Below, in pieces: positions 1 to 12,967 of a stretch of 64,000 nucleotides of DNA. The notes under the pieces were generated by a model. It saw only the letters and a list, made by a program, of their open reading frames with translations. It did not search any database and was not told where the DNA came from. Positions within the stretch are counted from its first letter, which is position 1. Every line of letters begins with the position of its first letter. A program made the position numbers and the translations under genes. The stretch comes from Hoplostethus atlanticus (Eukaryota > Chordata > Actinopteri > Trachichthyiformes > Trachichthyidae): positions 1,509,501 through 1,573,500 of the forward strand of contig JAXDDX010000024.1 of the NCBI GenBank assembly GCA_034670405.1. The letters run 5' to 3'.

Positions 1-1740
1 AGTAATCACACTTTTTGTTGCATTTGTTCACAATTTATCTACACGATGTGTGGCCCTACAGATCTCTGTTTAAGACCATAGGCTATCTGAACAGCATCAT
101 TTCTTAACAGCCTTGCTATTTTGTTATATTTTATTCCTTATTCTTCTTGTTTGGTTTACATTCCACTACTCAAATCTGTTTTATTATAAAGCTACATACT
201 GTATTATCAAGAGATTTCTGCACTCTGCTTCTTATACATGAGCAAATCTCTATGGATGATTTTATGATTGATCTGCGTTACACTATTAATTTCCATTGTA
301 TTAGCATACATTTTCTATTCAGTAAAGTAAGATGTTGGCTCGGTGGAAGAGGGCAGTGATCCGTTGTTCAAGGCTGATTCTTCAAACATGGAGGGAGGCT
401 ATTTCATATGGTACACTAGAGGTCACTTTCTAGTTTGATTGGAGTACCACAAACCCTGCTGGCAAAAATTGCTGGGCTGTAAATCTGTCATCACTGTCAG
501 AACATCAGAGATTGATGGAAAACTGTCATCCTGCCTGCACAGGAGGGGATGAATTATGGGACATAAAAAGGAACAAATCAAGTTCCAGACCTAATTGAAT
601 AAGCACAACAAGGTGGTCATCACAGCAAGTTTAAGACAGGACATTTAGCTCTGCAGTACCCCCAGAATGATTTACATTCTAGTTAAGGAAAAATTAGAAA
701 TGCTGTAAAATACTTAATACAAGTAATGATTTCTTAAAAATACCTCTGGTCCTTGAATTCTATTAGTCACTCTCACTATATCAAAGTACTCAGAACAGGA
801 ACAGAAACTAAAAAAAATAAGAAATGCTAACTGAAATACAAATGGACCATATTAAGGTTTAAAAGAGCATCTCAAAGGAATATATTAAGTTTTTTGACCT
901 ATAGTATGATAGTAGCTGGGTATATAAGTATACACTATTCCATATCAATATACTATTCACTAGCAGTGTTACTCAGTGTTACTGCAGTTGGAGGAGTTCA
1001 GTAATCCATTTCATAATTGTGGCTACATCATAGTAAATATAATAAAGAAGTTTAAATATTTTTTCAACAATATTTTACTTATAAGAATTTTAAAAGTACT
1101 GTATGTTGTTTTAGGATTGTGCCACTCATCCAACATTGTTTGCCCTCTCTACGTATTTCTCTCTCACTTTACTAAGATTGTCTCTTGCCTATTATGTTAA
1201 AATGTTAATATTGTTGTTTTGCATGTAACTGAAGCTGGTCTGTCTTGGCCGGGTTGCAAAAGACATTCTTGATCTCACCTGTACTCCTAGCTGGGTCATA
1301 CTTGTTGCATTTATATGAAAGTGGAAGTTCACCAAAACAGAAAGACTAATTTCAATATTTTCCCCAAAATTTGTGAAAATATTGGCACCACATTATATTG
1401 CAGATTGTTTAACATACCATGTGCAAAAGCATAGCCTACAGACAAAGCTCTACTAACTATTCCCAAGATAGTTATTTATATAAATATGTGTAATATATAA
1501 GAGTTGTCAAAGCTTTATTGTAGTCTATATATCTAATTTGTAGATAAGCTTCATTGTAACTGTTTGGAAAGTGCTTTACAAAACTATTATTATTATCATA
1601 TAACTGTTCTTGTTGGTGTGTGCCGTGTGTATTCGGGTGATATTTCTTCAAATAGTCAAACCGTCTCGTCTTAACTTTGACTCACAAAGTATGCAAATGA
1701 CGCCGGGCGTGCAGCGCAGGACAGACCAGCCTACTCCAAA
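1..1740. other. AT-rich sequence upstream of fundc1, no gene seen
   Basis: No open frame here shows codon structure or similarity I recognise. The stretch is AT-rich with no long repeat. The last ~60 bases become CpG-containing just before the fundc1 start codon and probably hold its 5' UTR and core promoter. I see no TATA box that I would call. Confidence 0.5.
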
Positions 1741-3982
1741 ATGGCGAACCGCGAGAAGGGTAAGTACAAAACCTAATAACATTATCTATTTGGGGCTGTT
1801 TACGACGAATGTAGATCCGAATCACACATCATTTTCTAACAACTAACCTATATTTAGGTATGGTTAAAAAGTCTCTTTCCGTTCATGCGGAAACCCTCTG
1901 CGTAGGTTTAGTTTCTCTTTTATAGCTTAGCGGTACTTGTGTGATCATGCTAACTTATGTCTATTAACTTAGGCCTCCTAAGCTTAGTTACAGATAACAA
2001 TGTAATAAGGAAGTTATCTCCGACTAGCATGTTGAAACACTGTAATGTAGACATGTGAAACGATACTGAATACCACCAATTTATGCTGCTACCACTTGTA
2101 ACAGTCAATGTAAGTTTGTAACAGTTTTGACAGATTCATTTTTAGCCTATCTGTAGGCATTTGGTCTATTTATAGTCAGTCATCAACTACTACTGTGTCT
2201 ACACCTGTCACATTATTTCATGGTCACTCATGGTCATTTTTTTTTTCTTAAAGAGATCGAAGAGGAGCTTTACGACAAGGTCGTAGATCTGACAGAATAC
2301 GCCAAACGTCAGCCATGGTGGAACCGCCTCTTTGGAAACAGGAGCGGCCCCGTAGCAGAGAAATACTCTGTGGCCACCCAGATAGCCCTAGGGGGGGTCA
2401 GTGGATGGTAAATGGTCCCCGTGGAAATACATTGTGCTGCCTTCAAGTGCTCCTCGTAAAGTCTTGCTTCCTTAATCTGAATAGAGAAATACAAGTTGTC
2501 GCAAATTCAAGTGCTTTAAGGGCCCTCTAACAAAAGTATTTTTGGTGGTGGTTGTGGTTTTATTTTAAAAATAAAGCAGCACATGCCGAGAAATAGTCAA
2601 ATGGTTAGTTTGCTGCCTCTTGAACCACATGTGTGCCCCTTCTGTCTCCCCTACTTCACCTCCCTCTGCATGTACTTCCCCACTGTCTAAATGAAGAATG
2701 AATATACTAGAGGTGAGTGGACTGCCCACTGTGCTGAAAACAAAGAAAACAAACTCAAGGGGCACATAGCTACTTTGTGTTGCAGCAGAATGAAGAGGAG
2801 AAAATGTGTAGCAAGCATATAGTTGATGTTTTAGCTAACATAATTATAAAATAGATCACTTTTATTTTACTTTTCAATTGTTGACATGATTTCCATGCTC
2901 TGCACCCCTTAAATGTTTGGGTGTCATCGAAAATTCCTTTCCCAGTCATACTTACCACCACCAAGTGCTCACCTCACAATTGAAATATTTACAACAGCAC
3001 TGGAAGGCAGCATTAGTCTTAACTCTTTATACGGAGGGTCCTTTAATGTTTTGTCTCTGACTCAAAATGTTAACTCTCATTTTAGGTGTGCAGGATATCT
3101 CTTTCAGAAGGTTGGAAAGGTTGCTGCTACATCTGTGGGGGGCGGTCTTCTGTTGTTACAGGTAGCCAGGTCTTATTAGGCACAAACACACAGTTTAACC
3201 TTTTCAATTAAAATCTTGTCTTTTCTTTTGTTTGACTTGTTCTTTCTCTTCCTCCAGATAGCTAACAATAGCGGCTATATTGAAGTGGACTGGAAGCGAG
3301 TAGAGAAGGATGTCAACAAAGCTAAGAAGCAGTTAAAGAAGGGTACCAAAACAGCAGGACCAGAGCTAAACTCATTCGTTGATAAGGTAGGTCCTCAAAA
3401 GAAAAAATATATTATGGTGTAATCCTGTGAACATGCTACTGCACTTTTACAAGCACAACACAAGAGTTGCGAAAATCAGGACTTGCGACATGACTTGGAC
3501 TGCTATGAGACTCGACTTACTTACTTTGCAATAGACCAGTCAGAGACCAATCAGAGAGGCAGGGCTCAATTTCAGCCATGATCTACTTACTTGACATTCA
3601 ACTTGATGTTTGTATGTCTAGGCTATCTATACCAACACCTGTATCATTGCAAGCTCAACACTCACAATTGCTTTGCCTCCTTTTTCACTTTACACTATAA
3701 GAGTCTGTTAACATTAGGCCATTTAGTCAATTTTCTTGCTGTTGAAAGCTGGTTGGGATTACCAAATGAGGGCTAATGAAGCGTAAAAAGCTTAATGCGT
3801 CATTCAGCCTTACCACATTTGAATTAGTCACAATTATCTTTCTGAAATAGATTGTGATGATTTAGTGCTCTGATATACTGTTTGAGCTGTCTTTTCTTTT
3901 TCAGGCCACAGAGTTTGTGAAGAAAAACATTGTTGTCACAAGTGGGTTCATCGGAGGCTTCCTACTTGGCCTGGCATCTTAG
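1741..3982 (+). CDS. fundc1: FUN14 domain-containing protein 1 (mitophagy receptor)
   Basis: Five coding exons: 1741-1759, 2254-2407, 3086-3161, 3258-3386 and 3905-3982 (TAG). All introns are GT-AG and the joined frame gives 151 aa (human 155). FUNDC1 sits in the mitochondrial outer membrane and recruits LC3 to drive mitophagy, especially in hypoxia; this is family knowledge. Visible: a short acidic cytosolic N-terminus with Y13-x-x-V16 as a possible LC3-interacting motif; DLTEY (18-22) then the family WWNRLFG (28-34); EKYSVATQ (42-49); FUN14 hydrophobic segments around 46-64 and 68-85 ([11 protein letters not shown]); the [14 protein letters not shown] stretch (94-107); and a C-terminal glycine-rich membrane segment ending GGFLLGLAS. 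The ATG is chosen because only MANREK joins exon 2 in frame with a good donor. It is followed on the same strand by efhc2, as in human. FUNDC2 is less likely given the short N-terminus and the synteny. Confidence 0.95.
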
Positions 3983-4820
3983 GGTCTGTCAGATGAGAGG
4001 AGCCTCTATCCCTTTGAGCTCAAGAAAGAACATGGGGGGGGGGAAAGTCAATGCATTATGGCTGTTAACCTGTTGTTATTCACACCTCATTACTGACAGC
4101 AAGCAACTAACTTCAAATTAGCTTGTAGCTATGTGTTTTTACATGAGCTGCACATCGTTTTTTATTGTCTCCGTTAATACTGTAACTCCACAAGAATGCT
4201 GTTATCTGTTATCTGTTTCTGTTATCTACATGGAAGTGGGGCTTTGTGGTTTGACCACTCTATCTAAAAATTACACCACTGAACAGGCCAGGGATATCAT
4301 GACAAGACAAATCTTCCAAACTCAAGAAAGAAAAATACAATGGGTTTAGCTTTAAAACTGCAGTGGAACTGTCCCACAACACTCCATGTAATTACAGTGT
4401 ACTACTTCACACAATTCTGGTTATTTTGACTAGGGCTCGTGCCAATATCCATAGACCATGAGAATGTCGCAACCTTTTTTTTTTTTACCAAACTAACAGA
4501 TGTTTGCACTGTTTGCAATGTCAATGCTGACACAATTTGGCTAATCACATTGATGCAGTTGGCTAATTGCATTTAAATTAATTTTCACATGGGATTCTGT
4601 AGTGTCAGTGTTGTATTCCTCAGACCCAATTCTCCACAATCAGTCATCTTAAAAGTTTGAACTTGAATTTTATTTTTTGAAGTGCTGATGAATATAATGC
4701 TGTTATGCCTTTTATTAGAGGTGCAATATGTGCGATGGGTATTATGTCAGCCTCCCCTGCATCTCATTTTGTATGGATTATGTTTAGCAATAAAGTGCTG
4801 ATGCTTTAGGTATTGAAAGT
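3983..4820 (+). other. fundc1: fundc1 3' UTR
   Basis: Non-coding sequence between the fundc1 stop and a canonical AATAAA at 4789-4794, followed by GT-rich DNA suited to cleavage. Contains a G8 run near 4034 and a T10 run near 4480. Extent is inferred from the polyadenylation signal. Confidence 0.65.
4789..4794 (+). promoter_or_regulatory. fundc1: fundc1 polyadenylation signal AATAAA
   Basis: Canonical hexamer about 800 bases past the stop codon. The following 40 bases are T/GT-rich (GTGCTGATGC and GCTGGTGTA), as expected for a downstream element. Confidence 0.7.
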
Positions 4821-5256
4821 TGCTGGTGTATTTTTTATATAAAGCTATTGAACAAATTAAAACTGCAGCAGTGTTTTTATTTCATGTTAAATACAATGTG
4901 TTATGTAGGCTATTTAACTGCACTGTCATTTACTATCATTCATAATTCATGTCTTAAAAGATTGGCACTTTACTCTTGACCTAGGCTCCTGTAGTTTAGA
5001 TGACCTAGTAGTTTGCAATCAGTAAGGTATTCATTGTTTTTCTTAGCTTCAATTATTTTAGATTTATGTTCCCATAATGCCAAAAGATTAGTACATGGAG
5101 ATTACATGATATACCTTCTCCCTATGCATTGTGAATCTAGAATACATTTTGAATGAATATTATCTATCAATATCACAAATATTTTGACTGCATGGGAGAC
5201 CGCGCTAGTTCCGTTCCATGCATAGAGATGTTCACGTTTCAGTGGTTCTGTGTTCC

Positions 5257-5269
5257 GTTGCCGGGAAAC
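5257..5269 (+). promoter_or_regulatory. Candidate RFX X-box upstream of efhc2
   Basis: GTTGCCGGGAAAC fits the X-box consensus GTNRCC-N(0-3)-RGYAAC with one mismatch (A for Y) and a one-base spacer. It lies 110 bases before the efhc2 ATG. RFX factors drive ciliary genes through X-boxes, and EFHC2 is an axonemal protein, so position and target agree. This is a motif match only; binding is inferred. Confidence 0.45.
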
Positions 5270-5378
5270 GCACCCAAACAAAACGCGCTGCCTGGTACCC
5301 TAAGATCAGGCACGGTTAGAAATTAACACCGGTTGAATTGTTAAAAGAAAATATCAATCTACGTTAAAGCCTGTCGTC

Positions 5379-6872
5379 ATGCCTCTACCGTTTCTACCCG
5401 GGAATAGTTTCAACAAACATGTAAGTCTACCAAAGTTGTTGTTTTTCACGTGAGGAGGTGTCCGGACAGGACGAATGAGAGTGGTCCATGTATGCTTCAT
5501 ATTTGGTGATGTTGCCTAATGTTCACGATGAGACAACGGATATGATGCTAAGCGTTAAAGTTGCTTTATTAAATACTAGGTGAAGTGACGTGACAGCCCA
5601 TAGAAGTGAAATGTTTGTGGTAACATGTTACATATACACTGTCTCCTACTTGACCTTACAGGCTACTGTAGTTAAGCCATAATACAATAGCTTGTGAGCA
5701 GGGATGCGGCGTTTGCCTACGTTTTGAAGCCAATATAAATGTTTATGTTCTAACTTATAAAAAATAAATTAAATAAAACCCAAATTAATACTATTATGAA
5801 AAAATATACATTGTTGGTTGTTTGCCTTGTGGGGATCCCTGACCCATACCACTACAAATAATGCATTGGAAATGAATGTAATGAATCTGTTATAGCTCTT
5901 TACAAACGCTTTTGTAATCCATGAGGGATATGATTTTCACAGAAAGTGTTATTTCCATATTTTGCCAGATTAAAATTACCAAGTAATTTGAAACTCTTCA
6001 TCTTCATCATCTTCATCTTGTGCTCTAGCTGGGGAAGGAGAGATTCCACAAGTCCCAACATTTTGACTATTCCAAGGGGGTGCCTATGCTGATGGGGTCT
6101 GAGAAGCCAGGCATTGGAGGAGAGTTGTTAGTTGGCCAGAAGATTCAACCAAAATATTCTGTCTTCCCCAAAGGAGAGGGCAGTGGCATACCACCATGGG
6201 TGGTCTTTGATAAAGAGGTAAACTGTCTGGAATTGGACCAGAGTCATAAAGTCATTGTGTGGACACAGTTTTGGCGTATAGCAGTCGGGTATACTAGTGT
6301 TTAACAGAAACAAAGCTGTCATTTAACTCAGCCTGCCTAGCAATAGTTCCATTAACCTTATGTACAACAAACCGTTCTTCCTAGGCTCTGTGTTTCGAGG
6401 CGTACTTCCAGGAGGCGGTGCCTGAGAAATATGACGAGACCTACAGAATCAGGAAGTGCAAGATCTACTTCTACCTGGAGGATGGTACCATGCAGGTGGT
6501 GGAGCCAGAGTACAAGAATAGCGGAATCCCTCAAGGTGAAATAGGGTGTTTTACCCTAGCTCAAGTGAAAATGTTGCAAGATAAGATTTCAGATAAGATC
6601 AGAGATTTCACACCCATATCAATATTGTGTTATTGATCTCTATGTTAGGAATGCTTATTCGCCGCCACCGCATCCCACTGCCTCCTCCAGATGATGACCA
6701 GTTCTACAACGTTTACAATTTCAACATCAACCAACAGATGGTGCTGCACTCGCGCGCCTTCACCGTAACCGACTGTGACCCTTTCACCAGGAACTTCCTC
6801 TCAAAACTTGGGGTGCGCCTAAATGCCCCTGCAACCACTCCTGAGGACCCCTACAGCAACCTGCGGGAACAG
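5379..6872 (+). CDS. efhc2: efhc2 exons 1-4: N-terminus and first DM10 domain
   Basis: Encodes residues 1-202. Exon 1 is only 14 codons. Exon 2 carries the basic GKERFHKSQHF segment and EKPGIGGELLVGQKIQPKY, diagnostic of EFHC proteins. Exons 3-4 form DM10 domain 1: KCKIYFYLEDGTMQVVEPE, NSGIPQG, RRHRIPLPPPDDDQFY and the closing DCDPFTRNFLSKLG. The exon 3/4 join splits a glycine codon (phase 1). Confidence 0.93.
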
Positions 6873-7682
6873 GTAGACGAAGGGGAGTCACGTCATATAT
6901 GAAGAGTTTCATCGTCATACTTCTGACTCAGAGCAACCCCTCATACACTCACTATGTGTGATAATGTGTACCGATTCCTTTCCCTCTGCACGTTCCACCA
7001 TCCAGATGGAGAAAAGCATGAAGCCTCTTCGTCCGTACGAGAGGCATGACACGCTGAAGCAGTTTCTGGACCACGACCGCAACGTCCTGCGCTTCTACTG
7101 CTTCTGGGATGACACAGAGAACATGTTCGGTGACCCACGCGAGCTCATACTGCACTACTTCCTGGCCGATGACACCGTAGAGATCCAGGAGGTCATCTAC
7201 GCAAACTCTGGGCGAGACGCCACGTCCAAGTTCCTGCAGCGCAGCCAACTGCCTAAGGTGAGCCGGGAGGGAGTAGCAGCACAATGTGAGCCGTTCAAAA
7301 TAGGTATGAGAATGACTGGGCCCTCTTCGGATACCTTTCAGGAAGGGGTGAAGAAAGGAGGACTGATAAAGATACATGGTCAAGGAGAGGAGGGTAGAAA
7401 ATAAGAAAAAAGGAGAGAAAAGCTTTATTGGATATTTTAGCAGTTCTTTGTACGGTGGTATTCCAAACCTAAAGGCTGGTGTTGCCTCTCCTTCTGCTTG
7501 GATAGCTTCTCTTCGTCTTCCTCCCACCATCGCTCCCATCATGGAGACCTCATTCACTCTGACAAGACTGCCGTAGCGTCTAGTCTCCCTCAAGCATTTT
7601 GGCTGTCTCCTCCAGTTACTGACCAGAGCATAATTCATGTTGAAAGACAGCCAGGCCTCAATCATTCCCCTTGTCGCTTGTT

Positions 7683-7734
<52 letters not shown>

Positions 7735-8549
7735 CTTTTTTAGTCCAGTGATTGTCATTTTGTTTGTGCCGATGCCTTTCATGAAATGTCAGCCCAAAAG
7801 GTTGATCTGAATCCTCCATCCAATTGGAAATCATCACATCCCAAGATTCAAATTAAGCTTGTCCTTCATGACAGCCACTAGTATATTCTGTCTCCCTTTA
7901 TCTGTCACTCTGCTTCTCTCTCTCTCTCTCTCTCTCTCCAAAGTGCCAGCTCAATGAAATCGGGCGTACGTGTGTGTGTGTGTGTCTGTTTGCACGTTGA
8001 ATGCTCAGTGTTGCGAAGATGTTACGCGTTGTGTTTCGTCTAACAGTTTCTGCCTGTTCTCGACGGCGGTTGTTTGTTATTTCTCTGCAGCATGCTCCCA
8101 ACCCCAAGCGGCAGCCTGGAGAGATCACAGGCCGCACGGTGCTCAATGTGTTTGGCTCCAAGGGTCGGGGAGAGCGCTACATTCTGGACAGCCTCAAAGT
8201 ACGTCCGGCCTCAACCACAGAAAATGATGTTTCACTAACAATTGAGGAAACCATGGTGACATGTCATCAGTAAAGGAAACAAGAACAAAATGTTATGTAA
8301 TGGGTGACAGGGTGGCTTAGCGGTTTAGAGAGACTGTTCTCATGAGGCCCATTCAGTGTACATTGCTATTGGGTGAAGTTGTACCAGAATGCCATGACAC
8401 CTGTAACTGAAAAGTAATGGGTTTGACACTGCAAGACACTGAACCCCTCCCTGCTCGCACATCTTAAGCTGCTTTGGATAATTGTGTGAGCTAAAATGCC
8501 TGAAATGTGAACAAATAATATCCTACATGAAAGACTACCTGACTGCTAG

Positions 8550-8580
<31 letters not shown>

Positions 8581-11500
8581 CTGTCTCTGTCTCTCTCTCC
8601 TGCAGACAGGCGCTGTCCATCAGGAGTTTTATAAGGACTGTGATCTGACTCTGGGTGGGGAGGTGAGTGTGTGGGGCAGGAGAGTGGTCATCTGTGACTG
8701 TGACAACTTCACCAAAGACTACTACCGCACCAAATACGGCGTAGGTAAGCCAACTATAGGCTAGCTTTACTACACACTGGAGCTAGCCTGACACAGTCTG
8801 TCGTTTCATTTATAGTCCATAAGTTGTGCTTTTGTGAATGTGAGAGCATTTAAGAGCCGGTGTCCAACCCACAACTTGCCTCAAGTGGCAAAGGAATTAT
8901 TGCACTGAGGGAATTAAATGACCTACATACCATGTTTACAAAAATAGAGTATCCTGCATGCAGTAAAGTATCCTGCATGTTTTTCAGACAATTCCTCTGC
9001 TGCACTAGTGCTGCAACCATGTGGAAATTGTGACTTTCAAAATGGTGTTCAAATTCCAACCACACCTGGTGGTACACCTGGCATCACAGTGCCAAAATGT
9101 GAAAGTGAAATAATGTGAGGAGATGACTGTGATCAGATGAATGAATCTACAGTCACACCGCCTCTTTCTATCCCAGCTTGACAACTTTGCTCAAGTATTC
9201 CCACATTGATACAGAGGGACTCGAGCAAAGCTAATCAGATTGCTCATGGCTGCATTGCACGTGTCTCACCACTTGGGGGCAGAAAGACCAAGCACTAGAA
9301 GCACCTTCCCAGAGAACCAGAATCCTAAGAATGTTTTGGCACAGGAAAACCTTGTGCAGAGGAAACGACAATAATATTTATTGCTGTACAGTTAGTACAG
9401 CTGAAGTGTTTTATTATGTTTTGAGCAATGTTCTTTTTCTTTATCCTAAATTGGACTCATGTCCAATGTTTCTTCACAAGTATTTGAATCTGTATCAGTT
9501 TAGATTGCTGGCGAGTAAGTAATAACATCTGGAGAATGTCATGAAAAACCCCTGATGCAGAATTTCTGTTATAACCCAGATTAAAGCTCTGTCTACATTG
9601 GTCCCCTCTGGTCCCCTCAGCCCTTAGCAGGGCCTGCGGTGGCTGATGGATGTAGAACCAATAACAGTCTTCATCCCCAATGTCTGACTGACTGACATCA
9701 GATACAAGGTTCCTCCAGCGCTGGTCTGTCTCCATGCCTCCACAGCAGCCACAGCAGCAGTAACCCAAGCTGGGCCTGGCCGTGTCTGCCACCCTGGGCT
9801 AGGCAAGTTGTGGGGCTCGCTGCATTAGTCACAGTAGTGATCCAGGCGGAGCCCACAGTGAAGGGCCGCTGTGATGGAGGGCCCTGTCTGGCTGTCAGCG
9901 GTCAGAGGTCAGTCCAGGGTTACTGTCAACCCAGGCTGCTGTGCTCCTACGTGAATGGATTACCTGCCGCCCTCTCATCCTTTCACCTCCCCTCCTCGGC
10001 TTCTTTCTTCTTTCAATTGTTTTATCCTCTCTCTCTCTCTCTCTTTCCGTCTTCTCTCTTTCTCTCAGAGGACTTCACCCCGGTGCAGTACAAGGCTCCC
10101 CCGGCCCCTAAGCCCCCAAGGCCTGTGCCCCCCTTCAACGGCTTTGGCTCAGAGGAGGACTCGCTGTGCTCCTGCCAGGGTCTGCTGCCCAAGCCCCCAC
10201 AAAAAGACTTCCGCAAACTCATGGAGAAAGACAGGTTGGATGGACTCACAGATCCACACTGCAAAATCAGTGTGTGCGCGTGTATGTGTGTGCGTTAGTG
10301 TTAACCCCCGACTGTGGTGCGTACATGTCCTTCCAGAAATGGCCTGGAGAGTAACGTTCTGCGTTTCCATGCCAAAATGTTGACCGCCGACCCCATCGAC
10401 AGAGACAGGCTGTTTGTCATCTACTTCTACCTCTGCGATGATACCATCAGTGTGTTCGAACCGCCACAGAGGAACTCAGGTAGAAATGTTTGGACCATAG
10501 TTGGTCCAGTACTGCTCTAGGACTTAGGATGCAAATCTCTGACTCTCATGGTAGACATTAGAGTTGTCAGACTCTTATGAAACCAAGTTGGCCAGCCAGT
10601 TTTCTGCAAAACAAAACCTCCCAAACCTACTTTCTTCAGGAATTGAAAAAAGTTGAGTTGTCTTGGTTCCAGGGCTTGAAACATTTGAAGAGTTTTGTTC
10701 CAAAATAAGTAAAATTACACTTACTCTTAAAAACGATTGACAATACAAAAGAAAAAGAAATTCTGGTACTTTAGTATTAGATATAAAGTCTTTGACAATT
10801 GATGACACTTTTACAAACTGGATCATCTGGATCCTTATATATAACATTTTGGATAAAAACACTTAGCTGTCAATGAAGCTGAAAAAAATATGAGTTTCTC
10901 CAGGACCAGCAGTATTGAGAAACACATCTAAATAGACTGTATACCCCAGGATGAACCCACTCCGCTCACCCAGATCTCTTTGACCTCTCCCTTGCTCCCA
11001 TCATCCCCCAGGTGTTCTTGGGGGTAAGTTCCTGGAGCGTGGTCGTGTGAAGAAGCCGGGCCAGGAGCTGTTTAAGAGTGAGATGTCCGAGTACTTCTCT
11101 GCCCAGGATCTGTACGTCGGAGCTACCGTCAACCTCAACAACCAGCGCTTTCAGCTTTTGGACGCTGATGAATACGCCTTCAACTACATGGAGCAGCACG
11201 CTGAGGAGGTGGGGAGGGAACAAACCGAACCTGTTCCTCTCTATGGTTTATGTACAGTTTTGAACCTAAGGATTTTAGCTATTGCAAGATTGTTTTCAAA
11301 GACTGTTTTTTGTGTGTTTCTGTGTTTGTCTGTAGTTCCCCAAAGCCAATGTAGGCAGCATCCTCAGTAAGCTGCGTTCCATCCCAGAGGAGAAGCAGAG
11401 TGAGATCAGGCAGTTCATGGCCCTCAGTGACCCCAGCAACACTGGCTTCATCCCCTATGAATCTTTCAGGTACAATCAAAAACAGTGTAGTTCAATAGGT

Positions 11501-12164
11501 TCCTTATGTCTCTATGACCCCTTTACACTTTAGCATTAACTTGTGCTATACTGGGTCATGGGATTGTATACAGGTGGAGCACAAATGCATGCAAGACACA
11601 TTGTAGATGTGGTTACTGTCCGTTTTAAAGGAAGTAAATATTACAAGAGGAAGTGACGTGCACTGAAATCCAATATCAGATTGTATGACAGAGACACTTT
11701 TTAATGTCAGGCGTAAATGTAATCCTGCTAAATCATATTTAGACACCATTTGGATACGAGACGCACGTTGAAGCCTAGTGTAAAGGAGGATGAGCACAAC
11801 GCCGTAGAGTCCTGCACAGTGTGTCACAACTAAATAAGATGTGGGTAGCTGATGCTATAACAGATTGAGTGTGTCATTTGCTTCATCTGTTTGTGTGTGT
11901 GTGTGTGTGTGTGTGCGCGTGTGTGTGTCTCCGCACGCACCACAGGGGCCTGCTGGTGGGCATGGAGTGCGGGCTGTCGGAGCACGAGGTGATGATACTG
12001 GGCCGATGCTTCTCCGAGCGAGAGCAGCCTGAGGCGGACGTGGGCTTGATGCTGGCTGTGGCCCAGGACTACCTCAGGAAGAGCCACTTTGAGACGTTCC
12101 CTGAAATGGCCAGAGCCTTCACACACCAAGACCGAGACAGGTAGGGGGGGGGGGGGGGGGGGGG

Positions 12165-12204
<40 letters not shown>

Positions 12205-12301
12205 TGTCCACTTAAACCGGCATAGACAGGTCTGTATAGATAGTGAATTTGGTGAACATAACAACCAGGAACAACAGCAACATGGACACTTGAACACATT
12301 G

Positions 12302-12352
<51 letters not shown>

Positions 12353-12927
12353 CCACACACATAGACAGATAGCGTCACAGCAAGCCATCCATCGTGCAGC
12401 CAGTGGCCCCATATCTCAGAGCAACGATTAGTTCCAGCAGTATGAGAGTGGAGCATTGGAACCAGATGGTCCCCAAAGACCTTTATGGCATGTAGCTCTG
12501 CAGACCAGAGAGGACACACACATTCAAACACACACACAGACACACACTTTCTCTCTCTCTCTCTCTTTCCCTCTCTGTCTTTCTAGCACATGAAACCACA
12601 CACTTCATGTACACTACACACACAAATACACGCACACACGCAGTAGACCTGTGGCTTGGGCTGGGCTGGCTGAGGTAAATGGATGGTCCACGGTGCCACG
12701 GGGTCAAGCTGTGTGGCCTGTTTATCCGGCTGTGTGGACACCCTCAGTTAGTTTCAGATTTTTCTTCAACGTCCCTGTAATGAAGATGGCATGTCAAGAA
12801 TGGGCCTCTGGACCGTCCGGCATCACCGTGGAAAACGACTGGGGTCTCGGAAAAACCCCTGTCTCACATACAGGAGGAATGCAGAGTCATAGAGTCTGTG
12901 ATGAATTTTGTGAAGATGTGAAGATCT

Positions 12928-12967
<40 letters not shown>

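Noticed and set aside
6952-7782. 276-codon minus-strand open frame
   Set aside because: Antisense of efhc2 exon 5 extended through a CA repeat (poly Thr-His); the plus strand holds a clear, spliced DM10 exon.
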